Notes: generated by a model from the sequence alone, not told the origin. A stretch of 40,633 nucleotides of DNA from Muribaculaceae bacterium (GCA_017940245.1 JAGAYZ010000042.1:1-40633); one strand, 5' to 3'; shown: positions 1 through 8,175, numbered from the stretch's first letter. Translations and numbers: made by a program.

Positions 1-84
1 CCCGGCAATGCCGACTTGAACAACGACGGCAAGGTGGATGTGGAAGACGTGAACGCGATCATCAACATCACGCTCAAGCTGTAG
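1..84 (+). CDS. C-terminal end of a secreted protein with a dockerin-like tail (partial)
   Basis: Only the last 27 codons and a TAG stop are inside the window. They encode a calcium-loop motif of the dockerin type I/EF-hand kind, with D-x-N-x-D-G-x-x-D-x-x-D spacing (ADLNNDGKVDVEDV), followed by the helix NAIINITLKL and then the stop. The tail is nearly the same as the tails of the C10 peptidase (ends at 8431) and the decayed gene at 18009-18599, so it is a shared C-terminal module. The main body of the protein lies upstream and its function cannot be told. In known dockerins this fold binds cohesins. In this type of bacterium the partner is not established. Confidence 0.75.
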   Translation, partial: PGNADLNNDGKVDVEDVNAIINITLKL

Positions 85-95
85 GCCGCTAGAGA

Positions 96-132
96 ATGAA
101 TAATTAATAATGAATAATTAATAATGAATAAT
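96..132. repeat. 14-bp tandem repeat, about 2.6 copies
   Basis: The unit ATGAATAATTAATA starts at 96, 110 and 124, the last copy being partial. It is AT-rich and lies 11 bp after the stop of the first gene. It is a short tandem repeat, possibly from replication slippage. No function can be assigned. Confidence 0.8.
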
Positions 133-166
133 GTGGCGCGAAGCGTCGTGCCTCTCCCCTCAGTTC

Positions 167-265
167 TGGCGGATTTGCAATCCGCCAGGGCTTAAAGGGG
201 GGATTTGCAATCCCCCGTTAGGCACGGCACACCAGTGACTGTCGCGGCGGCCGGATTGCAAATCC
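167..265. repeat. Cluster of three REP-like palindromes with a GGATTTGCAATCC core
   Basis: Three near-perfect palindromes share the core GGATT-(T)GCA-ATCC but differ in their outer arms. They are 167-187 (arms TGGCGGATT / AATCCGCCA around TGC), 198-216 (GGGGGATT / AATCCCCC around TGC) and 253-265 (GGATT / AATCC around GCA). A weak relative (GGATTTGCAGTCC, 38954-38966) sits in the loop of the terminator after ettA. A conserved core with variable but self-complementary arms fits repetitive extragenic palindromes. Such elements are often spread by REP-associated tyrosine transposases in other bacteria; that link is inference here, and no such transposase is in the window. Confidence 0.65.
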
Positions 266-324
266 AGCCGAATTGGAAATTTTTCAAACAATCGGTTGAT
301 AAGGTAACAATTAAGTTGCAAATA

Positions 325-370
325 GCCGGGGCCGACCTCGTTGTAGTCCGCGAGTGGGCCCCGGCGCTTA
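325..370. other. Strong inverted repeat in the spacer before the phosphate transporter gene
   Basis: A perfect 9-bp stem, GCCGGGGCC (325-333) with GGCCCCGGC (357-365), encloses a second small stem CTCG/CGAG (337-340, 351-354). A T-rich stretch, TTATTTTT, follows on the plus strand. It could end a transcript coming from the left or be part of a structured leader. Apart from this hairpin and the repeats at 96-265, I see no gene in 85-534. Confidence 0.5.
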
Positions 371-461
371 TTTTTGCGAGTGATGTGATAGAACTAATAA
401 AAAATGACGCTGGCAGCAAAAAAAAATGGTCGATTGTGATAGTGGGTTGGGCTTTTTGTAG

Positions 462-469
462 TACTTTTG
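462..469 (+). promoter_or_regulatory. Candidate -7 promoter element for the Na/Pi cotransporter gene
   Basis: TACTTTTG matches the Bacteroidetes -7 consensus TAnnTTTG and lies 65 bp before the ATG at 535. No well-spaced TTTG -33 element is seen, so the call rests on the -7 box alone. Confidence 0.45.
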
Positions 470-534
470 TAACATATTGGTATGATGGGCCGTTCTAGGT
501 GCGATTGCCATAACAATCATCAATATAACAAACA

Positions 535-2355
535 ATGAATTACAGTTTTCTCGATTTTCTGTCGCTACTGGGTGCCGTTGGCCTGTTCCTGTATGGCATG
601 AAAGTGATGAGCGAGGGATTGCAGAAAGCGGCCGGCAACCGGCTGCGCTCCATCCTGTCGGCCATGACGCGCAATCGCGCGATGGGCCTGCTCACCGGTA
701 TGATTATCACGGCGCTCATTCAGAGTTCCAGTGCTTCAACGGTGATGGTGGTGAGTTTTGTCAACGCCGGCTTGATGAGCCTGGCGGAGTCAATCGCCGT
801 GATTCTTGGTGCCAACATGGGGTCGACGTTCACCACGTGGATTGTGGCCTTCTTTGGCTTCTCGGTCGATACCAGCTTGTTCACACTGCCGGTACTGGCC
901 ATTGCCGTGCCCATGTTGTTCATGAAGCGGAGCCACTACAAGAGTGTGGCCGAGTTCCTGATAGGTTTCGTGTTTCTGTTCATGGGTCTGGCGGCCATCA
1001 GTGCCAACGTGCCCGACCTGGAGAAGTCGCCCGAAATTTTCGAGGCGCTGAAGTATTACACGTCGATGGGCTTCTGGTCGATGCTCATCTTCTTTTCCGT
1101 GGGCGTGGTGATTACACTGGTGATACAGTCCAGTGCCGCCACGTTCTCGATAGTGCTGATTATGGCCACCAAGGGGTGGATTCCCTACGACATGGCGTGT
1201 GCCATGGTGCTGGGCAGCAACGTGGGCACGACTATCACTCCGCTGCTGGCCTCGCTGGGCGGTAACATTGCGGCCAAGAAAGCTGCGGTGAGCCACCTGC
1301 TCTATAACCTGGTAAGTGCCGCGTGGATGTTTGTGGTGTTTTTCCTGTTTGTCAAAGCTACGGCATGGATTACGCAGGCGCTTCCATTTGGCTGGAACGA
1401 CCCCAATCTGCTCTATGAAACCATGCATGGCGGCGGCGAGTCCACGCCAGCACTGGTGGAGTCGATGTCGTGGGGCTTGACTATCTATCACACCTTTTAT
1501 AATGTGGTGAGCCTGCTGGTGGTATTGCCTTTCTTTAACCTCCTGCCCCGTGCCGTCAATGCTTTGGTGAAATCTAAACCCAGCAAGGATGCCGAGGAAT
1601 TCCAGCTCAAGTACATCTCGGCGGGTCTGCTGAGCGCGTCGGAGTTGAACATCCTGGCCGCCCAGCGCGAGATAGGCATCTTTGCGCAGAAGACCGAGGA
1701 AATGCTGGGCATGGTCAAGACACAACTTCACACCAAGATAGGTAGCTCGGAGTTTAAAGACCTGTGCACGCGCATCGAAAAATGCGAGGACTTCAGCGAC
1801 CGCATGGAATATGAGATAGCCAAGTACCTGAACCAGGTGATGGATGGCCGCCTGAGCTTTGACGCCAAGATGCGCGTGACCACCATGCTCAACATCGTGA
1901 GTGAGCTGGAAAGCATAGGCGACAGTTGCCAGAACTTGTCCAAGACGCTGCAGCGCAAGGGCGAGGCACAGGCACACTTCACCGACTACAACTACGGGCA
2001 CATCGACCGCATGTTCCAGTATGTGAGCGAGGCCATGAGCAATATGTTGGCCGTGCTGGTGGACCTGGACAACGTGACCATCGAGGACCTTACACGCAGT
2101 TACGACAAGGAACGGGAAATCAATGAGTACCGCAACAAGTGCCGTGACGAGAATATCGAGAACATTAACAACAAGCTCTATCCCTACTCGGCCGGAGTGT
2201 TCTACATGGACGTGATTTGCGAAGCCGAGAAACTGGGCGACTACATCGTGAACGTGATTGATGCCGTAGAGGAACAGATGCAGCGCACAGTGGTGGATGA
2301 GCAGGGCAAGCCCGTAATAGGCGAGCTGAACCCCGAGAAGTCGCACCGCCAATAA
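535..2355 (+). CDS. Na/Pi cotransporter family protein with C-terminal PhoU-like domain
   Basis: This 606-residue protein is an inner-membrane sodium-dependent phosphate transporter of the NptA/PF02690 type. The transport domain (about residues 5-340) is built of two inverted repeats, each with the family signature: QSSSAST (63-69) followed by GANMGSTFTT (92-101), then QSSAAT (198-203) followed by GSNVGTTITP (227-236). Hydrophobic helices fill this half. The remaining ~250 residues are charged and helical and resemble a cytoplasmic PhoU-like domain, which is common in bacterial members. Length is normal for the fused form. The ATG at 535 gives an N-terminus that goes straight into the first helix. 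The next gene, rubrerythrin, starts 42 bp downstream on the same strand and may be co-transcribed. Substrate is assumed from the family. Confidence 0.9.
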   Translation: MNYSFLDFLSLLGAVGLFLYGMKVMSEGLQKAAGNRLRSILSAMTRNRAMGLLTGMIITALIQSSSASTVMVVSFVNAGLMSLAESIAVILGANMGSTFTTWIVAFFGFSVDTSLFTLPVLAIAVPMLFMKRSHYKSVAEFLIGFVFLFMGLAAISANVPDLEKSPEIFEALKYYTSMGFWSMLIFFSVGVVITLVIQSSAATFSIVLIMATKGWIPYDMACAMVLGSNVGTTITPLLASLGGNIAAKKAAVSHLLYNLVSAAWMFVVFFLFVKATAWITQALPFGWNDPNLLYETMHGGGESTPALVESMSWGLTIYHTFYNVVSLLVVLPFFNLLPRAVNALVKSKPSKDAEEFQLKYISAGLLSASELNILAAQREIGIFAQKTEEMLGMVKTQLHTKIGSSEFKDLCTRIEKCEDFSDRMEYEIAKYLNQVMDGRLSFDAKMRVTTMLNIVSELESIGDSCQNLSKTLQRKGEAQAHFTDYNYGHIDRMFQYVSEAMSNMLAVLVDLDNVTIEDLTRSYDKEREINEYRNKCRDENIENINNKLYPYSAGVFYMDVICEAEKLGDYIVNVIDAVEEQMQRTVVDEQGKPVIGELNPEKSHRQ

Positions 2356-2397
2356 GTAAAACCGAAAATAAATTTGTCAACTAATAACTTTATTGCA

Positions 2398-2940
2398 ATG
2401 AAAGAATTAAAAGGAACACAGACCGAGAAGAATCTGCAAATCGCCTTTGCCGGCGAGTCGCAGGCACGCAACAAGTACACTTATTTCGCATCCAAGGCCA
2501 AGAAAGACGGTTACGAGCAAATAGCAGCCATCTTTGAGGAAACCGCCAACCAGGAGAAGGAGCATGCCAAGATGTGGTTCAAACTGCTCGAGGGTGGAGC
2601 CATCAAGAGCACGCCCGAGAACTTGAAGGCTGCCGCAGCCGGCGAGAACTATGAGTGGACCGACATGTATAAGGAAATGGCTCGCGTGGCCCGCGAAGAA
2701 GGGTTTGACGACATCGCTGCCAAGATGGAAGGTGTGGCAGCCGTTGAGAAGGCTCACGAGGAGCGCTACCTGAAGCTGCTGGCCAACGTGGAAGGCGACC
2801 TGGTCTTCTCGCGCGATGGCGACCGCATCTGGCAGTGCCGCAACTGTGGTCACATCCATGTGGGTCCCACCGCTCCCGAGGTGTGCCCCGTGTGCGACCA
2901 TCCTCGTGCACACTTCCAACTCAAGGCCGAGAACTACTAA
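2398..2940 (+). CDS. rbr: Rubrerythrin
   Basis: A 180-residue cytoplasmic non-haem iron protein that reduces hydrogen peroxide in anaerobes, taking electrons from NAD(P)H via rubredoxin-type partners. The N-terminal four-helix diiron domain shows E20 in GESQAR, E53 and H56 in NQEKEH, and E117/H120 in VEKAHEERY. The C-terminal rubredoxin-like domain has paired cysteines C147/C150 and C163/C166 for one Fe(SCys)4 centre. The ATG at 2398 is chosen because family members begin MKELKG. An in-frame TTG at 2374 would only add eight unlike residues. The gene follows the phosphate transporter by 42 bp and ends at a strong terminator. It suggests an anaerobe that meets occasional oxygen. Confidence 0.96.
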   Translation: MKELKGTQTEKNLQIAFAGESQARNKYTYFASKAKKDGYEQIAAIFEETANQEKEHAKMWFKLLEGGAIKSTPENLKAAAAGENYEWTDMYKEMARVAREEGFDDIAAKMEGVAAVEKAHEERYLKLLANVEGDLVFSRDGDRIWQCRNCGHIHVGPTAPEVCPVCDHPRAHFQLKAENY

Positions 2941-2960
2941 TCGCAGTTTTACCATCATCA

Positions 2961-2994
2961 CAAAGGGCGTGGCATCGCAGTGCCGCGCCCTTTG
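2961..2994. terminator. Bidirectional terminator between rubrerythrin and nhaD
   Basis: CAAAGGGCG (2961-2969) pairs with CGCCCTTTG (2986-2994), with an inner TGGCA/TGCC stem. It lies between two convergent genes (stops at 2940 and 3017), and its A- and T-flanked stem can serve both directions. Confidence 0.75.
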
Positions 2995-3016
2995 TCGTAA
3001 TGGTGTGATGAGTGGG

Positions 3017-4357
3017 TCAGAACAGGAATGTGCGCTCAATCCAGTAGCAACCCATACCGGCCAGGTAGCCGGCAAGTGCAGTCCACGAGATGTGTCGCAG
3101 GTACCAGCCGAACGAGATGCGCTCCAGTCCCATGACCACTACACCTGCAGCACTGCCGATGATGAGCATCGATCCGCCCACTCCAGCGCAGTAGGCCAGC
3201 AGTTGCCAGAAGATGCCGTCGATGGCCATGTCGCCGGTGGGTGCCAGCGGATACATACCCATGCAACCGGCCACCAGTGGCACATTGTCTACGATGCTCG
3301 ACAAGATGCCTATGGTGCCGGTCACCACATAGTGGTTGCCGCCACTGGCGGTGTCGAGCCAGCGTCCCAGGCCAGTGAGCACGCCCACTTCTTCCAGGCA
3401 ACTCACAGCCATGAGGATGCCCATGAAGAACAAGATGGTGGACATGTCGATGTGGGCGAGCAGACGGCTCACTCGGTTATGCCAGCCGCCCGACTTGGGT
3501 TTTTTGCGCAAGTGAGCGTAAAACAGTTCGGTGGCCAGCCAAACTACCGACAGCACCAGCAAAATGCCCATGAAGGGTGGCAGTCCTGTGAGATGGCGGA
3601 AGATGGGCACGAAAATGAGTCCGCCCACGCCCAGGAAGAACACCGCCTTGCGTTCACGGCTGGTGAGCTCGTCTTCGGTGTCGTCGTCGCTGGTCGTGTC
3701 GGCACTGTCCAACTGACCATGCAACGAGAATTGCAGCAGGAACGCCGGCAGCACCATCGACACCAGCGAGGGAATGAGCAATTCCTTGATGACACCTTCG
3801 GCCGAGATGAGCCCCTGGTTCCACAGCATGATGGTGGTCACGTCGCCAATGGGTGAGAAGGCTCCGCCAGCATTGGCGGCAATCACTACCAGTCCTGCAT
3901 AAATCATGCGGTCGGCAGGCTTACTCACCAGTTTGCGCAGCACCATGATCATGACGATGCTGGTGGTGAGGTTGTCCAGGATGGCACTGAGCAGGAACGT
4001 CATCAGCGCAATGCGCCACAGCAGCGTGCGCTTGCCGGTGGTCTTGAGCGCGGTGCGCACAAAGTTGAAGCCGCCGTTCTGGTCCACCACTTCCACGATG
4101 GTCATCGCCCCCATGAGGAAGAACAACGTGGTGGACGCACTGCCCAGATGCCGCTCGATGGCCTCGCTCACCGCGGCCATCACGCCATCGGGTGTGGTGC
4201 CCATGTAGGCTTCGGGATTGATCATAAACAAAGTCCAGCAAATCACCATCATAAACAGGGCGATGGCGGCCTTGTTGACCTTAATGACACTTTCTAGCGC
4301 AATGCACGCATATCCGAAGACAAAAGCGATGACGATTGCAAGGGTTAAAGCACTCAT
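3017..4357 (-). CDS. nhaD: NhaD-type Na+/H+ antiporter
   Basis: A 446-residue inner-membrane protein of the ion transporter superfamily (CitMHS-like fold, COG1055). It exports Na+ (often also Li+) in exchange for protons. NhaD hallmarks are present: ALESVIKVNKAA near the N-terminus (20-31), ILDNLTTSIV (126-135), ANAGGAFSPIGDVTTIMLW (161-179) and SSIVDNVPLV (353-362). The two D-N-containing segments are the pseudo-symmetric re-entrant regions. A charged cytoplasmic loop (about 215-236) separates the halves. Length is typical. The upstream gene on the same strand is the frame-shifted 4380-4777 gene, 22 bp away, so the two may share a transcript. Confidence 0.92.
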   Translation of the reverse strand: MSALTLAIVIAFVFGYACIALESVIKVNKAAIALFMMVICWTLFMINPEAYMGTTPDGVMAAVSEAIERHLGSASTTLFFLMGAMTIVEVVDQNGGFNFVRTALKTTGKRTLLWRIALMTFLLSAILDNLTTSIVMIMVLRKLVSKPADRMIYAGLVVIAANAGGAFSPIGDVTTIMLWNQGLISAEGVIKELLIPSLVSMVLPAFLLQFSLHGQLDSADTTSDDDTEDELTSRERKAVFFLGVGGLIFVPIFRHLTGLPPFMGILLVLSVVWLATELFYAHLRKKPKSGGWHNRVSRLLAHIDMSTILFFMGILMAVSCLEEVGVLTGLGRWLDTASGGNHYVVTGTIGILSSIVDNVPLVAGCMGMYPLAPTGDMAIDGIFWQLLAYCAGVGGSMLIIGSAAGVVVMGLERISFGWYLRHISWTALAGYLAGMGCYWIERTFLF

Positions 4358-4379
4358 ACTCTAAAATTTCTTTTCTTTA

Positions 4380-4777
4380 TTATGCATTTAAAAACGTTTC
4401 TATAGCGTGTGCCGCCTCCCCCTCGCAAAACCGTGGCTCGGCAACGGGGCGATAAAGGTAGTCGGCGAAACGCAGCAGTTGCACGGCGCAAACTCGCCGT
4501 TGCGCGACAGGCAGGCCTCAATGCGCACGTTGCCCACGGGAGTGGGGGTGAGGTGCAGCGATGCAGCCACTTCGGCCAGTTTGGCATCGGGAGTGTCGAG
4601 CAGACGCTCAAGTTTGCTGGCCGCTTCGGGCATATAGTCGCGCTTGACAATGCGCAACGGGCTGCCGGTGGGTGTGTTGATGGCTTTCTGGCTCAGGCCG
4701 AAAAGCGTGTTCTTGATTTGTATGTGCTGATGAGCCGTCAGTGCCGAGGCCATCTCTAAACTAGAAAATTTTGCCAT
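4380..4777 (-). pseudogene. Small gene of unknown function, interrupted by a 1-nt frameshift
   Basis: The frame from ATG 4777 reads as an ordinary soluble protein (MAKFSSLEMASALTAHQ..., then ERLLDTPDAKLAEVAASL, then NVRIEACLSRNGEFA). From about position 4490 it turns into cysteine-, proline- and arginine-rich text and stops at 4400. The -1 frame over the same bases instead continues as a natural-looking chain, AVQLLRFADYLYRPV, then AEPRFCEGEAAHAIETFLNA, ending in TAA at 4380. Adding one base at GCG-CCG joins the two into a 132-residue protein. So this is either a real frameshift mutation, a sequencing/assembly error, or less likely programmed frameshifting. If the shift is not real, the encoded protein ends at 4400 (125 residues). 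I do not recognise the family. It precedes nhaD by 22 bp. Confidence 0.6.
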
Positions 4778-4867
4778 AATCGTTTTTTAGGTTGAAAGTT
4801 AATGAAATAAGAACTGCGGGCATGTGCTAATTTATGCCCGGAATTATTTAGAAAAAACGAAAATGGC

Positions 4868-5257
4868 CTAACGGATGATGTGGCGGAGCACAATGAAATA
4901 ATCACATGAGAGGTGAGGCAAGATGTGTCCTGCCCATGTGCTCCACACTCTCATGGGCCTGTGCAGATGCAACGGTGACTTGACGGCCGAGCAGCTGCTG
5001 TGACCGCCAGTGCGCGTGGAATGGCTGTTGTGGCTGCCGCTGGTGCGCATCGAGTGGTTGATGACCATGCCGGTAGCCGAGCCGTTGCCGGTGAACTCGG
5101 CCTCGGCCTGCTCGCGCTCCCACAGGTGCGCGTTGCGCACTTCGCCTTGTGCATGATGGGTTGCAGCCACACGCCCGATGGTTGTGGGTGCATGGCCCAA
5201 GCAACACAGTAAAAGTGTCGCAAAGAGCACAATAATATGGAATAAACGCTGCATCAC
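4868..5257 (-). CDS. Small exported protein of unknown function
   Basis: A 129-residue ORF with a hydrophobic N-terminus (RLFHIIVLFATLLLCCLG, about 4-21) that looks like a signal peptide or membrane anchor. The rest is rich in His, Ser, Thr and Gly (SMRTSGSHNSHSTRTGGHSS), without a recognised domain. The C-terminus (DYFIVLRHIIR) ends in an aromatic and basic pattern seen at the ends of other small Bacteroidales proteins, which favours a real gene. The two ATGs at 5257 and 5254 cannot be told apart. A good promoter (5274-5304) sits just upstream, leaving a leader of roughly 10 nt. Function unknown. Confidence 0.5.
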   Translation of the reverse strand: MMQRLFHIIVLFATLLLCCLGHAPTTIGRVAATHHAQGEVRNAHLWEREQAEAEFTGNGSATGMVINHSMRTSGSHNSHSTRTGGHSSCSAVKSPLHLHRPMRVWSTWAGHILPHLSCDYFIVLRHIIR

Positions 5258-5273
5258 TTTAGAATTGGCGGCA

Positions 5274-5304
5274 CAAAATTACAGCAAACCTCGGAAATGA
5301 CAAA
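5274..5304 (-). promoter_or_regulatory. Promoter of the small exported protein gene
   Basis: On the minus strand TTTG (5301-5304) is followed after 19 nt by TAATTTTG (5274-5281). Both elements and their spacing fit the Bacteroidetes housekeeping promoter. Confidence 0.65.
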
Positions 5305-5351
5305 GCATCGCTTTACTTTTTCCGAGGCGTGTAGTGAATTTGAGTTGAAGT

Positions 5352-6272
5352 TTATGGCTGGCCCATGCGGTCGATTTGTTTCTTGGCCCATTCTTTGGCC
5401 GTCTGGATGGCTTGGCGCTTGGCCTGTGTGGCCAGGCTGTCGAGCAATTCCTCGGCCGGATTGGGAGCCGATTGCAGCAGGGTGTCTTCCTCCACGGGTG
5501 GAGCCAGATAGCTGTCGTCTTCATCTTCCTCGGCCGGTGGCATTTCCTGTGGCTGCGACGGTGCCTGGTTGTCGATGCCGGTCTGGTCTTTCACGGCATT
5601 GAGCAAGAAGTTGTCCACATCGTCTTTGTCGAAGGTGAACACGTGGTTGAGCACGCCCAGCGACACCGTTTTGCGTTCATTGCCCACACGGAAGCGTCCC
5701 ACCGAGCACACGAAGTAGTTGTCCACGTCCAGGTACTCGTCGACGGCAAAATCGATGCCCTTGCCGGAAATCCATTCCACCACGCCATTGAGCAAGTTGC
5801 CCAGGCCGCCCATGTTGTTGGCCGCCTGTATCTTTGTGCTCATCCACTCGCGTGAAGAAGTGGCGATGGCATCCTTGTGGTCTTGTCGCGAGGGGCACGT
5901 TACAGCCAGCACACCGCCCAGAATCACCACAATGAGCAGTGCCAGCAGCAACTTGGTGCCGCATCCGCTGCCGCCGCGCTTGGGTTCGGGCTGCTGTGGA
6001 AGCGGCTGTTGTGGCTCGGCCCACGCAGTGGGGACCGACTCGTCGGCAGTTGTGGCCCGGCCGGAATAGGGTGGCGGTGTTGTGTCCATGTGATGCTGGA
6101 ACTGCAACTGCTGCAGCAGCGAGGTGAGTTCGGGCACGTCGCCGGCCTGGCGCCAGTCGTCCATTCCCTGAGTCCATACTTCGGTTTCGGGAGTAATGGC
6201 CATTTCGGCCAGTTGTCCCATGGTGAACGGCCCTTGTTGCTGGCCATCTACAATGACAAAAAACTCTTTCAT
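5352..6272 (-). CDS. GYF_2-domain membrane protein
   Basis: A 306-residue protein. Residues 1-53 form a GYF_2 (DUF4339-type) domain: FFVIVDGQQQGPFTMGQLAEM, then W33 and W40 in VWTQGMDDWRQAGDVPEL. GYF folds usually bind proline-rich peptides. A Pro/Gln-rich linker (about 62-100) leads to one membrane helix (about 107-126, LLLALLIVVILGGVLAV). The outer or periplasmic part (130-240) resembles the DUF4359 type, with DHKDAI after the helix and a VCSVGRFRVG strand pair. The C-terminal 60 residues are acidic and Pro-rich, then helical. No catalytic residues are seen. The gene lies 74 bp before the LytTR regulator gene on the same strand. Function unknown. Confidence 0.75.
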   Translation of the reverse strand: MKEFFVIVDGQQQGPFTMGQLAEMAITPETEVWTQGMDDWRQAGDVPELTSLLQQLQFQHHMDTTPPPYSGRATTADESVPTAWAEPQQPLPQQPEPKRGGSGCGTKLLLALLIVVILGGVLAVTCPSRQDHKDAIATSSREWMSTKIQAANNMGGLGNLLNGVVEWISGKGIDFAVDEYLDVDNYFVCSVGRFRVGNERKTVSLGVLNHVFTFDKDDVDNFLLNAVKDQTGIDNQAPSQPQEMPPAEEDEDDSYLAPPVEEDTLLQSAPNPAEELLDSLATQAKRQAIQTAKEWAKKQIDRMGQP

Positions 6273-6346
6273 CGTTCCAAAGTATTTATATTGATAAAAC
6301 GAAACAATCGTGTGTTAGACCCTGTATCGGTCCATTGGTTTAATGA

Positions 6347-7075
6347 CTAGTGGTTGTTGATGAACTCCTGGAAGGCGGCCTTGTAGCTGTCGCCGATGGG
6401 GATATAGACATCGCCAAAGACGATGCGGTTGCGGTCGATCTCGCGAATCTTTTCTTTAGAGACGATGAACGAGCGATGCACGCGAATGAAACGCGAGGCC
6501 GGCAGCATCTGTTCCATGGCCTTCATGTTCATCAGCGAGAGGATGGGGCGTGCCGTCTGCTCGGTGTAAATTTTCACATAATCTTTCAACCCCTCGATGT
6601 AGCGTATGTCGTCGAGATTGATTTGCAGCAACTTGTATTCGCTTTTGACGAAAATAGACTTGATTTCTGTCTCGTGTTGCGATGCCGTGGCCCCCGATGC
6701 TTCACTCTGCTTAGTGAGTGAGAACCACTGCAGGGCCTTGTTGCACGCCTCCAGGAATGTGGCGAATGTGATGGGCTTGAGCAGGTAGTCGAGGGCATTG
6801 ATGCGGTAGCCGTCGAGGGCATACTGCTCGAAAGCGGTGGTGAACACGATGCGCGTGGTCTCGGGCAGCATGCGCGAGAGTTCCAGTCCGTTCAGCTCGG
6901 GCATCTGAATGTCCAGGAATACGAGATCTACCGGATTCTCGGCCATGCCCTTGAGGGCATCGGTGGCGTTGGAATATTTTCCGGCCAGATTCATGAACGG
7001 AATCTTAGTTACATAGCTGGCCAGCAGTTCCACTGCCAGCGGTTCATCGTCAACGATGGCGCAATTAATTGTCAT
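6347..7075 (-). CDS. LytTR-family response regulator
   Basis: A 242-residue DNA-binding response regulator of the LytR/AlgR class. The receiver domain (1-120) has the acidic pair D9/D10, phospho-acceptor D55 in VFLDIQMPELNG, T80 and K100. The C-terminal LytTR domain (about 140-238) has the family pattern: IRYIEGLKDYVKIYT, then FIRVHRSFIV, then the closing strand VYIPIGDSYKAAF. LytTR proteins bind pairs of direct repeats with a beta-rich fold. The start overlaps the stop of the LytS-like kinase gene by 11 nt, so the two are surely translated together and form a two-component pair. The target is not visible. Confidence 0.93.
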   Translation of the reverse strand: MTINCAIVDDEPLAVELLASYVTKIPFMNLAGKYSNATDALKGMAENPVDLVFLDIQMPELNGLELSRMLPETTRIVFTTAFEQYALDGYRINALDYLLKPITFATFLEACNKALQWFSLTKQSEASGATASQHETEIKSIFVKSEYKLLQINLDDIRYIEGLKDYVKIYTEQTARPILSLMNMKAMEQMLPASRFIRVHRSFIVSKEKIREIDRNRIVFGDVYIPIGDSYKAAFQEFINNH

Positions 7076-8117
7076 GAGTGTTGATTGATAGGTTGGAGTG
7101 ATAAATGGTTTTGTCGTCGTTGAGTCCTTGATCCCAGGTATATCGTCCGGGATAGATGAGTTCCAGGCGCTTGCTCACCTGCTCCAGCCCTATTCCGCTA
7201 CCGCTCTTGTCGTTGTCGCGCTTGGGGTAATAGGAATTGCTGATGCGGCAGGTCACGGTGCCGTCTTGTTGACCGATGGTCACGTCGATGGTACCCTTTC
7301 CGGCAGGCGAAACGCCATGCTTGAATGCGTTTTCCAGCAACGAGATGAAGATGAGCGGTGCGATGGGAGTGGCATCGTCGTCGGCCACGTCGATGTCCGT
7401 GGTGATATTCACGCCGGCCGTGACGCGAATCTTCATCAGTTCGATGTAGTTGCGCATGAATTCCACCTCCTTGTATAGTGGCACGTAGGGCTGCTGGTTG
7501 TCATATAGCACATGGCGCAGCAGGCGGCTCAGTTCCTCGACGGCGGTTTGTGCCTTGTCGGCATCAAAGGCGATGAGGGCGTAGATGTTGTTGAGCGTGT
7601 TGAGCAGGAAGTGGGGATTGAGCTGGTTGCGCAGGTTGCTCAGCTCGGCCTGGGTGCGGCTTTGCTCGGCGGCCTTGCGCGCGTCCTCAATGTGCTGCCA
7701 TCGCATGCTCATGCGCACGGCCATGCTCAGCCCCACGACCAGCACCATCGACAGGCAGTTGTAGAAGTACATGGGGTAGCGTGGCGGGCGGTGACTGCCG
7801 CCCGTGGGCGGGTGGGCCATGAAGTTATTTACCGTGTGCCACCATTCCATCATCAGCCCCATGCACAGGGCTATGGCCAAGATGTTGAGCAGGAAGAACG
7901 CGTTTTTGCGCTCCTTGAAATAAAACTTGGGAATGAGCCACAAGTAATTCAGATAGAATAGCACCATGTAGCTGAAAGGCCCCCCTAACCCGCGCAAGAA
8001 TCGGGTCAATGCCATCTGGTTGGTGTCGTTAGGGTGGTAGAAGAGCAGGGGGAAAAACAGCACTATGCCCCAGCACAGCACGTGGATGATGAGTTCGCGT
8101 TTAGAAGTTTTAATCAT
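7065..8117 (-). CDS. LytS-like sensor histidine kinase
   Basis: A 350-residue membrane kinase. Four N-terminal helices (about 11-27, 47-64, 73-92, 118-136) form the sensor, with almost no periplasmic loop, so the signal is probably in or near the membrane. A short coiled coil (about 141-164) leads to the His_kinase (PF06580) domain with phospho-acceptor H169 in NQLNPHFLLNTLNNIY. The ATP-binding domain shows the N-box LLENAFKHGVSP and the G-box GSGIGLEQV. Length and layout are standard for the Bacteroidetes LytS/YehU type. The partner regulator overlaps by 11 nt. The ligand is unknown. Confidence 0.93.
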   Translation of the reverse strand: MIKTSKRELIIHVLCWGIVLFFPLLFYHPNDTNQMALTRFLRGLGGPFSYMVLFYLNYLWLIPKFYFKERKNAFFLLNILAIALCMGLMMEWWHTVNNFMAHPPTGGSHRPPRYPMYFYNCLSMVLVVGLSMAVRMSMRWQHIEDARKAAEQSRTQAELSNLRNQLNPHFLLNTLNNIYALIAFDADKAQTAVEELSRLLRHVLYDNQQPYVPLYKEVEFMRNYIELMKIRVTAGVNITTDIDVADDDATPIAPLIFISLLENAFKHGVSPAGKGTIDVTIGQQDGTVTCRISNSYYPKRDNDKSGSGIGLEQVSKRLELIYPGRYTWDQGLNDDKTIYHSNLSINTHDN

Positions 8118-8167
8118 AATCTTGTTTTAAGGCTCCATGTAGCGGTTGGACGATGAAGGCGAAAATG

Positions 8168-8175
8168 CAAAGTTA
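8168..8175 (-). promoter_or_regulatory. -7 promoter element of the kinase-regulator operon
   Basis: TAACTTTG on the minus strand is a perfect TAnnTTTG, about 50 bp before the kinase start at 8117. The -33 element is not clear. Confidence 0.5.

Noticed and set aside
96-132. Possible CRISPR array from the tandem repeat
   Set aside because: The units are 14 bp with no spacers between them, so it is a simple tandem repeat.
325-365. Possible tRNA from the long GC stem
   Set aside because: The element is too short and has no anticodon arm or T-loop motif.
205-498. 97-codon plus-strand ORF in the spacer before the phosphate transporter gene
   Set aside because: Its first part is made of the palindromic repeats and the GC hairpin, it has no recognisable domain, and it overlaps the promoter of the next gene.
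790-2352. 520-codon ORF antisense to the Na/Pi cotransporter
   Set aside because: It is a shadow of a GC-rich gene: rich in His, Gln and Arg with no domain, while the plus-strand frame has full family motifs.
2374-2397. TTG start adding eight residues to rubrerythrin
   Set aside because: Family members begin at MKELKG, which matches the ATG at 2398.
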